A model generated the notes under the pieces. That model was not told the DNA's origin. It did no database searches and saw nothing but the letters and a program-made list of their open reading frames with translations. This document shows, in pieces, positions 26,605-34,525 of a stretch of 64,000 bases of DNA. The position numbers and the translations under genes are program-made. Positions within the stretch are counted from its first letter, which is position 1. Each line of letters starts with the position of its first letter. The stretch lies in NCBI RefSeq assembly GCF_014349105.1, contig NZ_JACSJI010000001.1:372001-436000 (forward strand). Reading direction: 5' to 3'. Origin of the DNA: Caulobacter sp. 17J80-11 (GTDB taxonomy: Bacteria; Pseudomonadota; Alphaproteobacteria; Caulobacterales; Caulobacteraceae).

Positions 26605-26949
26605 ATGATGAAGGCCAAGCTGCACCGCGCGACGGTGACCCAGGCCGATCTGGACTACGAAGGCTCGATCGCCATCGACCGTGACCTGCTCGACGCTTCG
26701 GGAATCTTCCCGCACGAGCAGGTGGACGTCCTGAACATCACCACCGGCGCGCGCTTCACCACCTACGCCATCGAGGCCCCGCGCGGCTCGAAGGTGATCG
26801 GCGTCAACGGCGCCGCGGCGCGCCTGGTCCAGAAGGGCGACAAGGTGATCGTCGTCACCTATTGCCAGATGGACGCCTCCGAAGCCCGCAACTACACGCC
26901 CGGCGTGGTGTTGCTGGACGAAGGCAACGTCGTCAAAAAGGCGGCCTGA
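26605..26949 (+). CDS. panD: Aspartate 1-decarboxylase precursor
   Basis: Makes beta-alanine from aspartate for pantothenate. The 114-residue proenzyme contains [17 protein letters not shown], where self-cleavage between Gly and Ser creates the pyruvoyl group. It also has the later [24 protein letters not shown] and VVTYCQMD motifs. The start is uncertain: the ATG at 26605 is used here. GAGG at 26583-26586 is better placed for TTG 26593 or GTG 26599, which would add the four residues seen before this point in E. coli PanD. Placed before an amidohydrolase gene. Confidence 0.95.
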   Translation: MMKAKLHRATVTQADLDYEGSIAIDRDLLDASGIFPHEQVDVLNITTGARFTTYAIEAPRGSKVIGVNGAAARLVQKGDKVIVVTYCQMDASEARNYTPGVVLLDEGNVVKKAA

Positions 26950-27008
26950 CCCCCTTAGGGGCGGCGGTCCGACTCGGGCCGGCCGGCGGGGGCGCCGGAG
27001 ACGATTCC

Positions 27009-28460
27009 ATGCGTAAGTTGGCGGGCGCTGCGGCCCTGACCCTGGTGCTGGCCGCGGCCGGCGGCGCTTGCGCGGCCGAGAAGGTCGATCTTCTGGTCCG
27101 CAAGGCCACGGTGGTCGACGTCGAGACCGGACGCCTGCTGCCCGACCGGCTCGTGGCCGTGCGCGACGGCACGGTGGTGGCGGTCGACGCCGACCGCCGG
27201 GCCAAGCGCTTCGACGCCGCCCGCGTGGTCGACGGCAAGGGCAAGTTCGTCATCCCCGGCCTGTGGGACATGCACGTCCACTTCGGCGGCGGCGAAGCCC
27301 TGATCGAGGAAAACAAGGACCTGCTGCCGCTCTATGTCGCCAACGGGGTGACCACCGTGCGCGACTGCGCGGGCGACCTCAGCGACAGCGTGCTGGCCTG
27401 GCGCGCGGCGGTGGCCAGCGGCGAGCTGCTCGGGCCGACCATCTTCACCTCCGGCCCGAAGCTGGAGGGAATCAACTCGATCTGGCCGGGCGACCTGGAG
27501 GTCGGCAGCGAGGCCGAGGTGCGCGCCGGTCTGGACAAGCTCCAGGCCATGCACGTCGACTTCGTGAAGATCACCGACAACACGCTGAAACCCGAGCTCT
27601 TCCTCTACGCCCTGGGCGAGGCCAAGGCGCGCGGGCTGAAGACCTCCGCGCACGTGCCGCTGTCCCTGACCATCGACCAGATCGAGGCCGCGGGCCTGGG
27701 CTCGATCGAGCACGTCGACTATGCGCTGAAGGCCGCTTCGCCCCAGGACGCCGAGATCTCGGCGGAGTACGCGGCGGGCAAGCTGACCTACACCCAGGCG
27801 CGCGACCGGCTGGTCGAAAGCTTCGATCCGGCGACCGCCGAGGTCGGCTTCCGCAAGCTGGCCGAGCACGGCGTGGCGATCACGCCGACGCTGAACGGCG
27901 GGCGGGTGATCGCCTACCTCGACCAGGAAGATCACGCCCGCGACCCCTACCTGCGCTACTTGGGTCCGGGCCTGAAGGCGACCTACGCCTGGCGGATCGA
28001 GCGGGCCGCCAAGGACGATGCGGCGGCGATCGCCGCGCGTCACCGCCGCGCCGAGCAGGACGCCAGCCTGCTGCCGTTGCTGCACAAGGCCGGGGTGATG
28101 CTGATGGCCGGCACCGACGCGGGCTTCCTGAACTCGTACAACTATCCGGGCGTGGGCCTGCACGACGAGCTGAAGCTGTTCGTCGACGCCGGCCTGACCC
28201 CGCTGCAGACCCTGCAGGCGGCCACGCTGGCCGGGCCGAAGTTCCTGGGCCAGACCGACCGCTACGGCGCGGTGGCGCCCGGCAAGGCCGCCGACCTGGT
28301 GATCCTGGACCGCGACCCGCTGAAGGACATCTCCGCCACGCGGGCGATCGACGGCGTGGTGCTGCACGGCGAGTACCTCGACCGCGCGGCCCTGGACGGC
28401 CTGATGCAAACGGCCGCCGACAAGGTGGCGGCGGCCGAGGCGAAGGCGGCTGTGAAGTGA
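27009..28460 (+). CDS. Exported amidohydrolase
   Basis: A 483-residue metal-dependent hydrolase with a signal peptide (MRKLAGAAALTLVLAAAGGACAA). Metal ligands are seen in the HVH of IPGLWDMHVHFGG, KTSAHVP, SIEHVDY and the Asp of LMAGTDAG. The end carries the urease/dihydroorotase-like cap PGKAADLVILDRDPL. Members of this group (imidazolonepropionase-like, prolidase-like) hydrolyse cyclic amides or dipeptides; the substrate is not known. GGAG precedes the ATG. The long open frame upstream overlaps panD and is not used. Confidence 0.9.
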   Translation: MRKLAGAAALTLVLAAAGGACAAEKVDLLVRKATVVDVETGRLLPDRLVAVRDGTVVAVDADRRAKRFDAARVVDGKGKFVIPGLWDMHVHFGGGEALIEENKDLLPLYVANGVTTVRDCAGDLSDSVLAWRAAVASGELLGPTIFTSGPKLEGINSIWPGDLEVGSEAEVRAGLDKLQAMHVDFVKITDNTLKPELFLYALGEAKARGLKTSAHVPLSLTIDQIEAAGLGSIEHVDYALKAASPQDAEISAEYAAGKLTYTQARDRLVESFDPATAEVGFRKLAEHGVAITPTLNGGRVIAYLDQEDHARDPYLRYLGPGLKATYAWRIERAAKDDAAAIAARHRRAEQDASLLPLLHKAGVMLMAGTDAGFLNSYNYPGVGLHDELKLFVDAGLTPLQTLQAATLAGPKFLGQTDRYGAVAPGKAADLVILDRDPLKDISATRAIDGVVLHGEYLDRAALDGLMQTAADKVAAAEAKAAVK

Positions 28461-28465
28461 TCCTT

Positions 28466-28490
28466 CTCCCTCCCCTTCATGGGGAGGGAG
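28466..28490. repeat. Intergenic palindrome CTCCCTCCCC-TTCAT-GGGGAGGGAG
   Basis: A perfect 10-bp inverted repeat between the convergent amidohydrolase and SIMPL genes. A shorter cousin with the same CCTTCTCCC start lies at 61894-61913 after metH. These look like members of a dispersed family of small palindromes, and may serve as a bidirectional transcript end. Confidence 0.6.
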
Positions 28491-28500
28491 ACCTCGTTCC

Positions 28501-29259
28501 TTACGGCTGCATCTCGTACACGCCCTGCACGTCGACGCGCAGGACCAGTTCGCCGCCGGCGATCGGGGTGGAGTCCATCGCCTCCGCGCGGGCGGCTTTG
28601 AACATCGGCACCGGCATCGGCGGCGGGGCGCTGTAGCCGCCGCCCTCCGACAGGCTCTGCAGGCCCTTGATCTTCAGGCCGGTCGCCCCCGCGTAGAGGT
28701 CGGCCTTGGCCTTTAGCGCCTTCACCGCGGCGACCCGGGCGGCGTTCTCGGCCGTCTGCGGGTCGCGCAGGCCGAAGCTGATCCCGTTCACCTGGTTGCC
28801 GCCGGCCGCCACCGTGGCGTCGACCGCCTGGCCCAGCCTGGTCAGGTCGTAGACGATGACCGTCACCTGGTTGGTGGCCTGATAGCCGCGCAGCAGCGGC
28901 GGCTGGTTTTCGCGATAGGTGTACTGCGGCGACAGGTTCAGGCCCGAGGTCTGGATGTCCTTCTCGGCGACGCCCTGCTTCTTCAGCGCCGCCATCATCT
29001 GGGTCATGCGCTCGCGGTTCTGGCGCATGGCGTCGGCCGCGGTCGGGGCCTCGGTGACCACGCCCAGGCTGATCGTGGCCATGTCCGGGGCGACCCGGGT
29101 CTCGCCATAGGCGGACAGGTTCAGCACCGGGCCGTGCCGCATCATCATCATGTGCGGGCCGCCCTCCGGGGGCATGGGGCCGCTCTGGGCCAGGGCCGCC
29201 GGGGCGGCTACGGCCAGCAGGACGCCGGCGAGCGCGGCGGAGCGGAGCAGGGCTTTCAT
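28501..29259 (-). CDS. SIMPL (DUF541) domain periplasmic protein
   Basis: A 252-residue exported protein. Signal peptide (LLRSAALAGVLLAVAAPAALA), a Met/His/Pro stretch (GGPHMMMMRHGP) that might bind metal, then the SIMPL domain. The domain has LNLSAYGETRVAPDMATISLGV, ADAMRQNRERM, DIQTSGLNLSPQYTY and GYQATNQVTVIVYDL. Relatives are linked to oxidative-stress protection and envelope functions, but the mechanism is unknown. Monocistronic. Confidence 0.9.
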   Translation of the reverse strand: MKALLRSAALAGVLLAVAAPAALAQSGPMPPEGGPHMMMMRHGPVLNLSAYGETRVAPDMATISLGVVTEAPTAADAMRQNRERMTQMMAALKKQGVAEKDIQTSGLNLSPQYTYRENQPPLLRGYQATNQVTVIVYDLTRLGQAVDATVAAGGNQVNGISFGLRDPQTAENAARVAAVKALKAKADLYAGATGLKIKGLQSLSEGGGYSAPPPMPVPMFKAARAEAMDSTPIAGGELVLRVDVQGVYEMQP

Positions 29260-29454
29260 TCGTCGTCTCCGGTTTCGCGGGGTGTTCGTCGCCCCGTCGA
29301 CGGCTGAGCTTTAGCCCGAACCGTGACGGCAACGTGACCGCCGCTCGCTGAACGGGACCTGACCGGAAGTCAGGCTGAGCCGTTCAGGTTCCCGCCGCGC
29401 TTCCGCCGCTTTCCCCGCCGCGGCCGATTTGCTACGCCGGACCCCCGCTGCGTC

Positions 29455-29530
29455 GGGCGCGTAGCTCAATGGTTAGAGCCGACCGCTCATAACGGTCTGG
29501 TTGCAGGTTCGAGTCCTGCCGCGCCTACCA
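29455..29530 (+). tRNA. tRNA with CAU anticodon (Met or Ile2)
   Basis: A complete 76-base cloverleaf. Acceptor arms GGGCGCG and CGCGCCT close with a G-U pair and discriminator A plus encoded CCA. The anticodon stem is GACCG/CGGTC with loop CTCATAA, and the T arm is GCAGG-TTCGAGT-CCTGC. It is not initiator-like (no GGG/CCC anticodon stem). CAU can be elongator Met or, if modified to lysidine, Ile; I cannot decide. Confidence 0.93.
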
Positions 29531-29562
29531 GCGCTCCGGAAAAGGCGTTGAGTGGAGACGAC

Positions 29563-30096
29563 ATGCGCAAATTGATTCTCGCCGCCGCCATTTCGATGGC
29601 CGTCGCGGCGCCGGCCTGGGCGGCCCTGCCTGACGGCGCGCCGGCCCCGGCCTTCACCGCCCAGGGCGCGCTGGCCGGCAAGACCCAGACCTTCTCCCTG
29701 AAGGAGGCCCTGAAGAAGGGGCCGGTGGTGCTGTATTTCTTCCCGGCCGCCTTCACCAAGGGCTGCACGCTGGAGGCCCACGAGTTCGCCGAGGCGACCG
29801 ACGACTTCAAGAAGCTGGGCGCCACCGTGGTGGGGATCACCGCGGGTAATATCGATCGCGTGGCCGAGTTCTCGTCGGTGGAATGCCGCGACAAGTTCCT
29901 GGTCGCCGCTGACCCGGGCGCCACGATCGCGGCGAGCTACGACGCGCGCAGCCAGGGCAATCCGGCGTACTCGAACCGCACCTCGTACGTGATCGCCCCG
30001 AACGGCAAGATCGTCGCCAGCTACACCGACAGCAATCCCGACCAGCACGTCCAGAAGATGCTGGACGCGGTCAAGGCGCTGCACGCCAAGCACTGA
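29563..30096 (+). CDS. Periplasmic peroxiredoxin (AhpC/TSA type)
   Basis: A 177-residue thiol peroxidase with a signal peptide (LILAAAISMAVAAPAWA). The peroxidatic Cys lies in YFFPAAFTKGCTLEAHEF, where the usual TPGCT is TKGCT, and a second Cys in SSVECRDKF may resolve it. Export is less common for this family and suggests a role against periplasmic peroxide. TGGAGA precedes the ATG at 29563. It begins 33 bases after the tRNA and could be transcribed with it. Confidence 0.88.
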   Translation: MRKLILAAAISMAVAAPAWAALPDGAPAPAFTAQGALAGKTQTFSLKEALKKGPVVLYFFPAAFTKGCTLEAHEFAEATDDFKKLGATVVGITAGNIDRVAEFSSVECRDKFLVAADPGATIAASYDARSQGNPAYSNRTSYVIAPNGKIVASYTDSNPDQHVQKMLDAVKALHAKH

Positions 30097-30256
30097 GGAC
30101 GGTGGTTCGCAGTGGCCCGCGCAAGCGGGCCTGCGGACGGCGACGTTCATGAAACCGGATCGCAAGCTGTGCGTTAACGCTTCGGGGGCGTGACGCGCGT
30201 GGCTGTGATCGGCTCAGCCGGACCGCGCGACCAGCAGCGCCTTCAGCGGGGGGAGC

Positions 30257-30967
30257 ATGAAGGCTTTGCTTGCAGGGCTGGCGTCCTTTGTCGCGTTGAG
30301 CGCTCATTCGGCCGCCAGCGCCGAACCCACCATCGACGAGACCAAGGTCCAGGTCGGCGCGTTCGCGTCGCCGGCCGTGGCCGAGAGCGAGGCGGAGAAG
30401 TTCAGGCGCCTGTTTCCCGGCGGCGGGGGCGTCGAGGTCACCTCGATCTCGCGCGACGGCAAGACCTTCTACCGGGCGCTGGTGACGGGCTTCGCTTCGG
30501 ACGCCGAGGCCGGCGGCTATTGCGAGCGCATCAAGGCGGCCGGACGGGACTGTCTGTTGCGGCGGGGCGCGCGCCTGGCGGTCGCGGCGGCCGCTCCGGC
30601 GTTGCCGGTCACGCCGGTCATGGCCGAGGCTCCGCCCGAACAACTGGACCTGATCTGCACCAGCGAGCAGATCCGAAGCGGCGACGCCGCCCCGATCGAA
30701 ATCCCGGCCGGGGCCCGCATTCCGGTGCGCTACAGCCTGGATTTCTCGCGGCGGCTGATGTGCGACCACCGGATGTGCGCGCGCGCGTCCAGCGCGATCC
30801 AGTCGGCCGACGATCAGGTCATCCGGGTGCTGCAGCCGGGCGGCGCGACCATGATCATCCGGCGCACGGACGGCGGCTTCACTTGGACCAGCCCCTCAGG
30901 GGGCGTGTCCGTGGGCCATTGCCAGACGGCGCCGTTCACCGCGCGGATCTGGAAGGCGAAGTCCTGA
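30257..30967 (+). CDS. Exported SPOR-like domain protein
   Basis: A 236-residue protein with a signal peptide (KALLAGLASFVALSAHSAASA). An SPOR-type repeat follows (TKVQVGAFASPAVAESEAEKFRRLF, then FYRALVTGFASDAEAGGYCERIKAAGRDCLLR), a fold that binds denuded septal peptidoglycan. The C-terminal 110 residues hold four further cysteines (LICTSEQ, LMCDHRMCARASS, VGHCQT) and fit no family I recognise. A GGGGGGAG run precedes the ATG. Confidence 0.8.
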   Translation: MKALLAGLASFVALSAHSAASAEPTIDETKVQVGAFASPAVAESEAEKFRRLFPGGGGVEVTSISRDGKTFYRALVTGFASDAEAGGYCERIKAAGRDCLLRRGARLAVAAAAPALPVTPVMAEAPPEQLDLICTSEQIRSGDAAPIEIPAGARIPVRYSLDFSRRLMCDHRMCARASSAIQSADDQVIRVLQPGGATMIIRRTDGGFTWTSPSGGVSVGHCQTAPFTARIWKAKS

Positions 30968-30980
30968 CGCGGAACGCGCT

Positions 30981-31247
30981 CTAGCGGGGCGTCGAGCTCC
31001 GGAGGTTCACGTCCAGCACCTCGCAGTCGCAGCCGTCGATGGCCGGCGTGTCGACCACGACCGTGAAGCCCTCGACCGACAGCTTCAGCCGCGGCTCCGG
31101 CCCGGCGTTGTGGCGGACCAACGCTTCGGCCTCGTGCACGGCGGGGCGCGTCTTCAGCGGCCGGCCGGCCAGGCGGCGCAGCAGGTTCCCCGCGGTCAGC
31201 GGCGGCGTCTCAAGTTCGGCGCGTGCGACGATGGTCTTGATGGTCAT
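30981..31247 (-). CDS. Small protein of unknown function
   Basis: An 88-residue, probably cytoplasmic protein starting MTIKTIVARAELETPPLTAGN. No signal peptide and no family recognised. A Cys pair appears late (DGCDCEVLD). Convergent with the SPOR-like gene. The coding call rests on frame length and typical GC-rich third positions. Confidence 0.6.
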   Translation of the reverse strand: MTIKTIVARAELETPPLTAGNLLRRLAGRPLKTRPAVHEAEALVRHNAGPEPRLKLSVEGFTVVVDTPAIDGCDCEVLDVNLRSSTPR

Positions 31248-31318
31248 GAGGCCCCCGCCCGACAATCCGAGCTATACCCTAACATGCCGTTGTTCGGCGG
31301 GCGCGGGGATGCGACGGC

Positions 31319-31840
31319 TTAGCGCGCCCCGAGCCTTTTTGCGGCGCCCCTGGCGCGGCGCTCCCGACGCCATTCGTCCGGCGGCGTGAAGGTCCCGGCC
31401 CAGATGCCCCGCCGCGCGACGCGGGCGGCGTCCTCGGCCGAGACGTAATCCTTCGAGTACTGCCGGTAGGCGACCGCCCAGCCCTGGCTGACCAGCCAGC
31501 GGCCGACGTCGCGCCCGCCGACGCTGCACGCGGCGACGATGCGACCGTAGCGATCGACGTCGCGCGGACGGCAGGTGACGGTGCGCTGGCCGAGCCGGTC
31601 GGAAAGCGCCAGGGCGGCGCGCTGGCCGCAACGCCAGGCCGCGCCGTCGGCGTTCAGGCAGGTCTGGGCGCTTTCTGGGGTGTCGACCCCGTGCAGGCGC
31701 ACGCGCTTGCCGGCGATCTCCAGCGTGTCGCCGTCGATCACCGAGGCGCGGCCGATCAGGGGTTCGGAAGGGAGAGGAACGGCGAGGGCGGGGCTCGCCA
31801 ACAGGACGGCCGCCACGGCGGCCCACGCGATACGCGACAC
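31319..31840 (-). CDS. Exported staphylococcal-nuclease-like protein
   Basis: A protein of about 174 residues with a signal peptide (SRIAWAAVAAVLLASPALA) and an SNase-like fold. RASVIDGDTLEIAGKRVRLHGVDTPES carries the calcium and catalytic Arg region, and DVDRYGRIVAACSVGG follows. The end (GIWAGTFTPPDEWRRERR) is usual for secreted nuclease-like proteins of alphaproteobacteria. I use GTG 31840 because AGAGG is 10 bases upstream; TTG 31846 is the alternative. Confidence 0.88.
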   Translation of the reverse strand: MSRIAWAAVAAVLLASPALAVPLPSEPLIGRASVIDGDTLEIAGKRVRLHGVDTPESAQTCLNADGAAWRCGQRAALALSDRLGQRTVTCRPRDVDRYGRIVAACSVGGRDVGRWLVSQGWAVAYRQYSKDYVSAEDAARVARRGIWAGTFTPPDEWRRERRARGAAKRLGAR

Positions 31841-31894
31841 GAACAATACGCCTCTACGCGAACGGATACGCGCCGCACCCTGGCGGACTCGGGT

Positions 31895-32377
31895 TTACGG
31901 GCCGTCACCGGCCTGCAGCCGCCGCCAGGCTTCGTAAGGGGGTTCGCCTTCCGCCGTGATCGGCGCGTGCTCGGCCCGTAGCCGGCGCTGGTCGGGCGGG
32001 CGGCACAGGTCCTCGTAGATGTCGGCGGTCGACAGGCCGTAGGGCTCGCCCTCGGCGTTGGAGGACGCGTAGGCCGCCCGGGACACGCCCGTCAGGTACA
32101 TGGCCGCCAGACACATGGGGCAGGGCTGGCCGCTGGCGTAGATCACCGCCCCGTCCAGACGCGTGTCGCCCAGGGCGGCGGTCGCGGCCCGGATGGCCTG
32201 CAGCTCGGCGTGGGCGCTGGGGTCGCCGCCGGCCAGCACCTCGTTGACCCCGGTCGCCAGCACCTTCCCGTCGCGGACCAGCACCGCGCCGAACGGCCGC
32301 CCGCGGCGCGCCAGCACGTTCTCGCGCGCCAACTCCACGGCCTGCTTGAGGAAAAGCTCGTCGGCGGGATCGGTCAT
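31895..32377 (-). CDS. Nucleoside/guanine deaminase family protein
   Basis: A 160-residue zinc deaminase. Active-site motifs are PSAHAELQAIRAA (His ligand and proton-shuttling Glu) and ASGQPCPMCLAAMYLTGV (two Cys ligands). The NEVLAGGDPSAHAE context resembles guanine deaminase and related enzymes, not tRNA adenosine deaminase. The start is MTDPADELF at 32377; a longer open frame upstream overlaps the divergent TRIC gene promoter region. Confidence 0.88.
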   Translation of the reverse strand: MTDPADELFLKQAVELARENVLARRGRPFGAVLVRDGKVLATGVNEVLAGGDPSAHAELQAIRAATAALGDTRLDGAVIYASGQPCPMCLAAMYLTGVSRAAYASSNAEGEPYGLSTADIYEDLCRPPDQRRLRAEHAPITAEGEPPYEAWRRLQAGDGP

Positions 32378-32477
32378 GGGCCCACAACGAGGCGGGCGGG
32401 GCGGCGGTTCGCCCGCTTGACGCTGCGCCCCGCGCCGGGCCAATCGGGCGCAGGTCTTCAAGGCGAGGGCGTTTCGC

Positions 32478-33125
32478 GTGGTCGAGATTCCGGGGGCGAT
32501 TCCCATTCCGCTGGTCTGGCTGGACTACGCCGGCGTGGCCCTGTTCGCCGCCACCGGCGCCCTGGCGGCGGCGCGGCGCAAGCAGGACCTGATCGCGCTG
32601 GCCTTCTTCGGCGCGTTCACCGGCATCGGCGGCGGCACGCTGCGCGACCTCTTGCTGGACGCGCCGGTGTTCTGGACCCGCGACCAGGGCTACCTCGCCG
32701 TGTGCCTGCTGGCCTCGGTGGCGGTGTGGGTGCTGCGCGGCCGGCGCACGGGGCTCGGCGCCCTGCTGTGGCTCGATGCGATCGGCCTGGCCGCCTACAC
32801 GGTCGTCGGGGCGGCCAAGGCCGAGGCGCTCGGCTTCCCGGCCCTGGTTTGCGTGGTCATGGGCGTGTTGACCTCGACCTTCGGCGGGGTGGTCCGCGAC
32901 GTGCTCTCCGGCGAGCCCTCGGTGCTGATGCGCCGCGAGATCTACATCACCGCCGCCCTGCTGGGCGCGGGCGTGTTCGTCGGCCTGGGCCAGCTGGGCG
33001 TCGGCGCCACCCCGGCCGGGGCCGCCGGCGCCGTGGCGGGCTTCGCGCTGCGGGCCGGGGCGCTGCGTTTCGGCTGGCGTCTGCCCGCCTTCCCCGGGGC
33101 CGCGCCGGCCGCAGGCCGGTCCTAG
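32478..33125 (+). CDS. TRIC/UPF0126 family cation channel
   Basis: A 215-residue membrane protein with seven hydrophobic segments in two repeats. Each has a Gly-rich motif in a kinked helix, GIGGGTLRDLLLD and TSTFGGVVRDVLSGEP, as in trimeric intracellular cation channels (UPF0126, YicG-like). It probably conducts potassium or other small cations across the inner membrane. GTG start. Divergent from the deaminase gene. Confidence 0.88.
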   Translation: MVEIPGAIPIPLVWLDYAGVALFAATGALAAARRKQDLIALAFFGAFTGIGGGTLRDLLLDAPVFWTRDQGYLAVCLLASVAVWVLRGRRTGLGALLWLDAIGLAAYTVVGAAKAEALGFPALVCVVMGVLTSTFGGVVRDVLSGEPSVLMRREIYITAALLGAGVFVGLGQLGVGATPAGAAGAVAGFALRAGALRFGWRLPAFPGAAPAAGRS

Positions 33126-33368
33126 TTCGGCCGTATTCGCTGGACGAACCTGGGTGTTGCGCTGTATTCGTTGATCTGCGTCGCCGCTTCCCGAACAATT
33201 TTCGGCCGCAATTTGTCGGAAAGTCGCCGTAATCGGCGTGGTTCGACCAGCATCGCCTCAAAAAGCTGAGCGACAATCGACCCGGAATGGGTCGCTTGAA
33301 CATAGGTATTTCGGATTTATGACGATAGAGGGCGCGCCGTTCCTCCTCCCCCGAAAGGATCGCGCCCC

Positions 33369-33650
33369 ATGGAGTCTGTCGAGAAGCTGCGTAACGACTT
33401 GAACGCCATGTGGATCGACGTGACGGTCCTCGAAGTCATGACCCGCGCCCTGATGAAGGTGCTGGTCGACACGCCGGCGGGCGCCGAGCGCGTCGCCGAG
33501 GCGCTCGAGACCGAGGTGCGCGGCTTCGGCCTGATGGCCTTCGCCGGGGCGGAGCTGAGCGGCCGCACCCAGGCGGCCCGCGCGATCATCGAAGAACACG
33601 TCCGCCAGGTGCGCCACGACCTGCCGGCTTTGCGCGTAACGGCCGCCTGA
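33369..33650 (+). CDS. Small helical protein of unknown function
   Basis: A 93-residue soluble protein (MESVEKLRNDLNAMWIDVTVLEVMTRALM...), predicted all-helical from its periodic hydrophobics, without cysteines or signal peptide. AAGGA precedes the ATG. The 243-base upstream spacer has a TTGAAC box at 33296-33301 that could be a -35 element. Convergent with the winged-helix gene; no family recognised. Confidence 0.7.
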   Translation: MESVEKLRNDLNAMWIDVTVLEVMTRALMKVLVDTPAGAERVAEALETEVRGFGLMAFAGAELSGRTQAARAIIEEHVRQVRHDLPALRVTAA

Positions 33651-33654
33651 GCGG

Positions 33655-34125
33655 TCAGTCGTAGCGCGCCAGGCGCGCCGGGGCGCGCTCCAGCTCGTGC
33701 ACCAGCTCGCGCACGAACTGCAGGTTTCGATGGTGCAGGATCGGGTCCGGGGGCGTGCGCACCCCGTTTCCTTCCTCGATCAGGAAGCCCTTTTCGACCA
33801 GCACGGCGATCTTGCGGCGCACCGTCTCGCGCGGCAGCCCGGTGGACTCGGCGATGGCGCGGCGGCTGACCGTCTGGCGCGCGTCGTCGGGGATCGGCTG
33901 GCCCGCATCCAGCAGGTCGAGCACCGCCGGGTCGCGCATGGCGCCGCTGACAGTGGCGCAGGCCACGGCGATGTAGATGACGCTGGTCTCGAGGTCGGTG
34001 AGGTCCTCGCGCTGGGTGTCGGTGATCGTGCGGATCAGGCGCAGCAGGATCTCGCAGGCCGGGATGGCCTTCTTGCGAAGCTCAGGCGACACGACCTCGT
34101 CGTCGGCGCGCGCAGCTGCTTTCAT
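33655..34125 (-). CDS. Helix-turn-helix regulator, unknown ligand
   Basis: A 156-residue protein. The N-terminal half is helical (ILLRLIRTITDTQREDLTDLETSVIYIAVACATV). The C-terminal half has a winged-helix/Crp-like DNA-binding motif, SRRAIAESTGLPRETVRRKIAVLVEKGFLIEEG. The start is taken as MKAAARADDE. Its gene ends five bases from the convergent 93-residue protein gene. Targets unknown. Confidence 0.75.
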   Translation of the reverse strand: MKAAARADDEVVSPELRKKAIPACEILLRLIRTITDTQREDLTDLETSVIYIAVACATVSGAMRDPAVLDLLDAGQPIPDDARQTVSRRAIAESTGLPRETVRRKIAVLVEKGFLIEEGNGVRTPPDPILHHRNLQFVRELVHELERAPARLARYD

Positions 34126-34199
34126 CCCGCCCTCCCCCAAAGGCGGGGCCAGTCTCGGGGTGCGCGCGGACGATGTCTAGCTGGAACCGATGCGGCCGA

Positions 34200-34364
34200 T
34201 CAGCGGGCTTCGGGCCCGGGGATCTCCGAGAGCGGCGGGGGCGGCGGCGGGGGCGCATCCCAGGCGGCCGGCGGGGGCGGGCCGGGCGGCGGGGCCGGCG
34301 GGGTGTGCGGGTAAGTGGTGCAGCCCGCGGCGGCGAGGGCCGCGACCAGAAGCAGTGTTCTCAT
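34200..34364 (-). CDS. Small proline-rich lipoprotein
   Basis: A 54-residue lipoprotein. The leader MRTLLLVAALAAAGC has a clear lipobox (AAAGC), followed by TTYPH and a run of Pro with few other residues (PPAPPPGPPPPAAW, PPPPPPPLSEIP). It may act as an envelope spacer. Function unknown. Confidence 0.7.
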   Translation of the reverse strand: MRTLLLVAALAAAGCTTYPHTPPAPPPGPPPPAAWDAPPPPPPPLSEIPGPEAR

Positions 34365-34525
34365 GATCACGATCTCCCCTCGCACGAGCGTAACATCGTT
34401 ACCGCAGGGCGACGTCCAGCGCTAGCGTATGGTTAATGAACTTTTGGCGCCCGGCGAGGTTTCGTTCTATGCTTCGCCGTTGACCGCAGGTCGACGAGCG
34501 ACGTTCGCTAGGTGAGGGACGGGTG

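Noticed and set aside
29455-29530. The tRNA gene as an integration site of a genomic island
   Set aside because: No integrase, direct repeat of the tRNA 3' end or compositional change was noticed on either side within the window.
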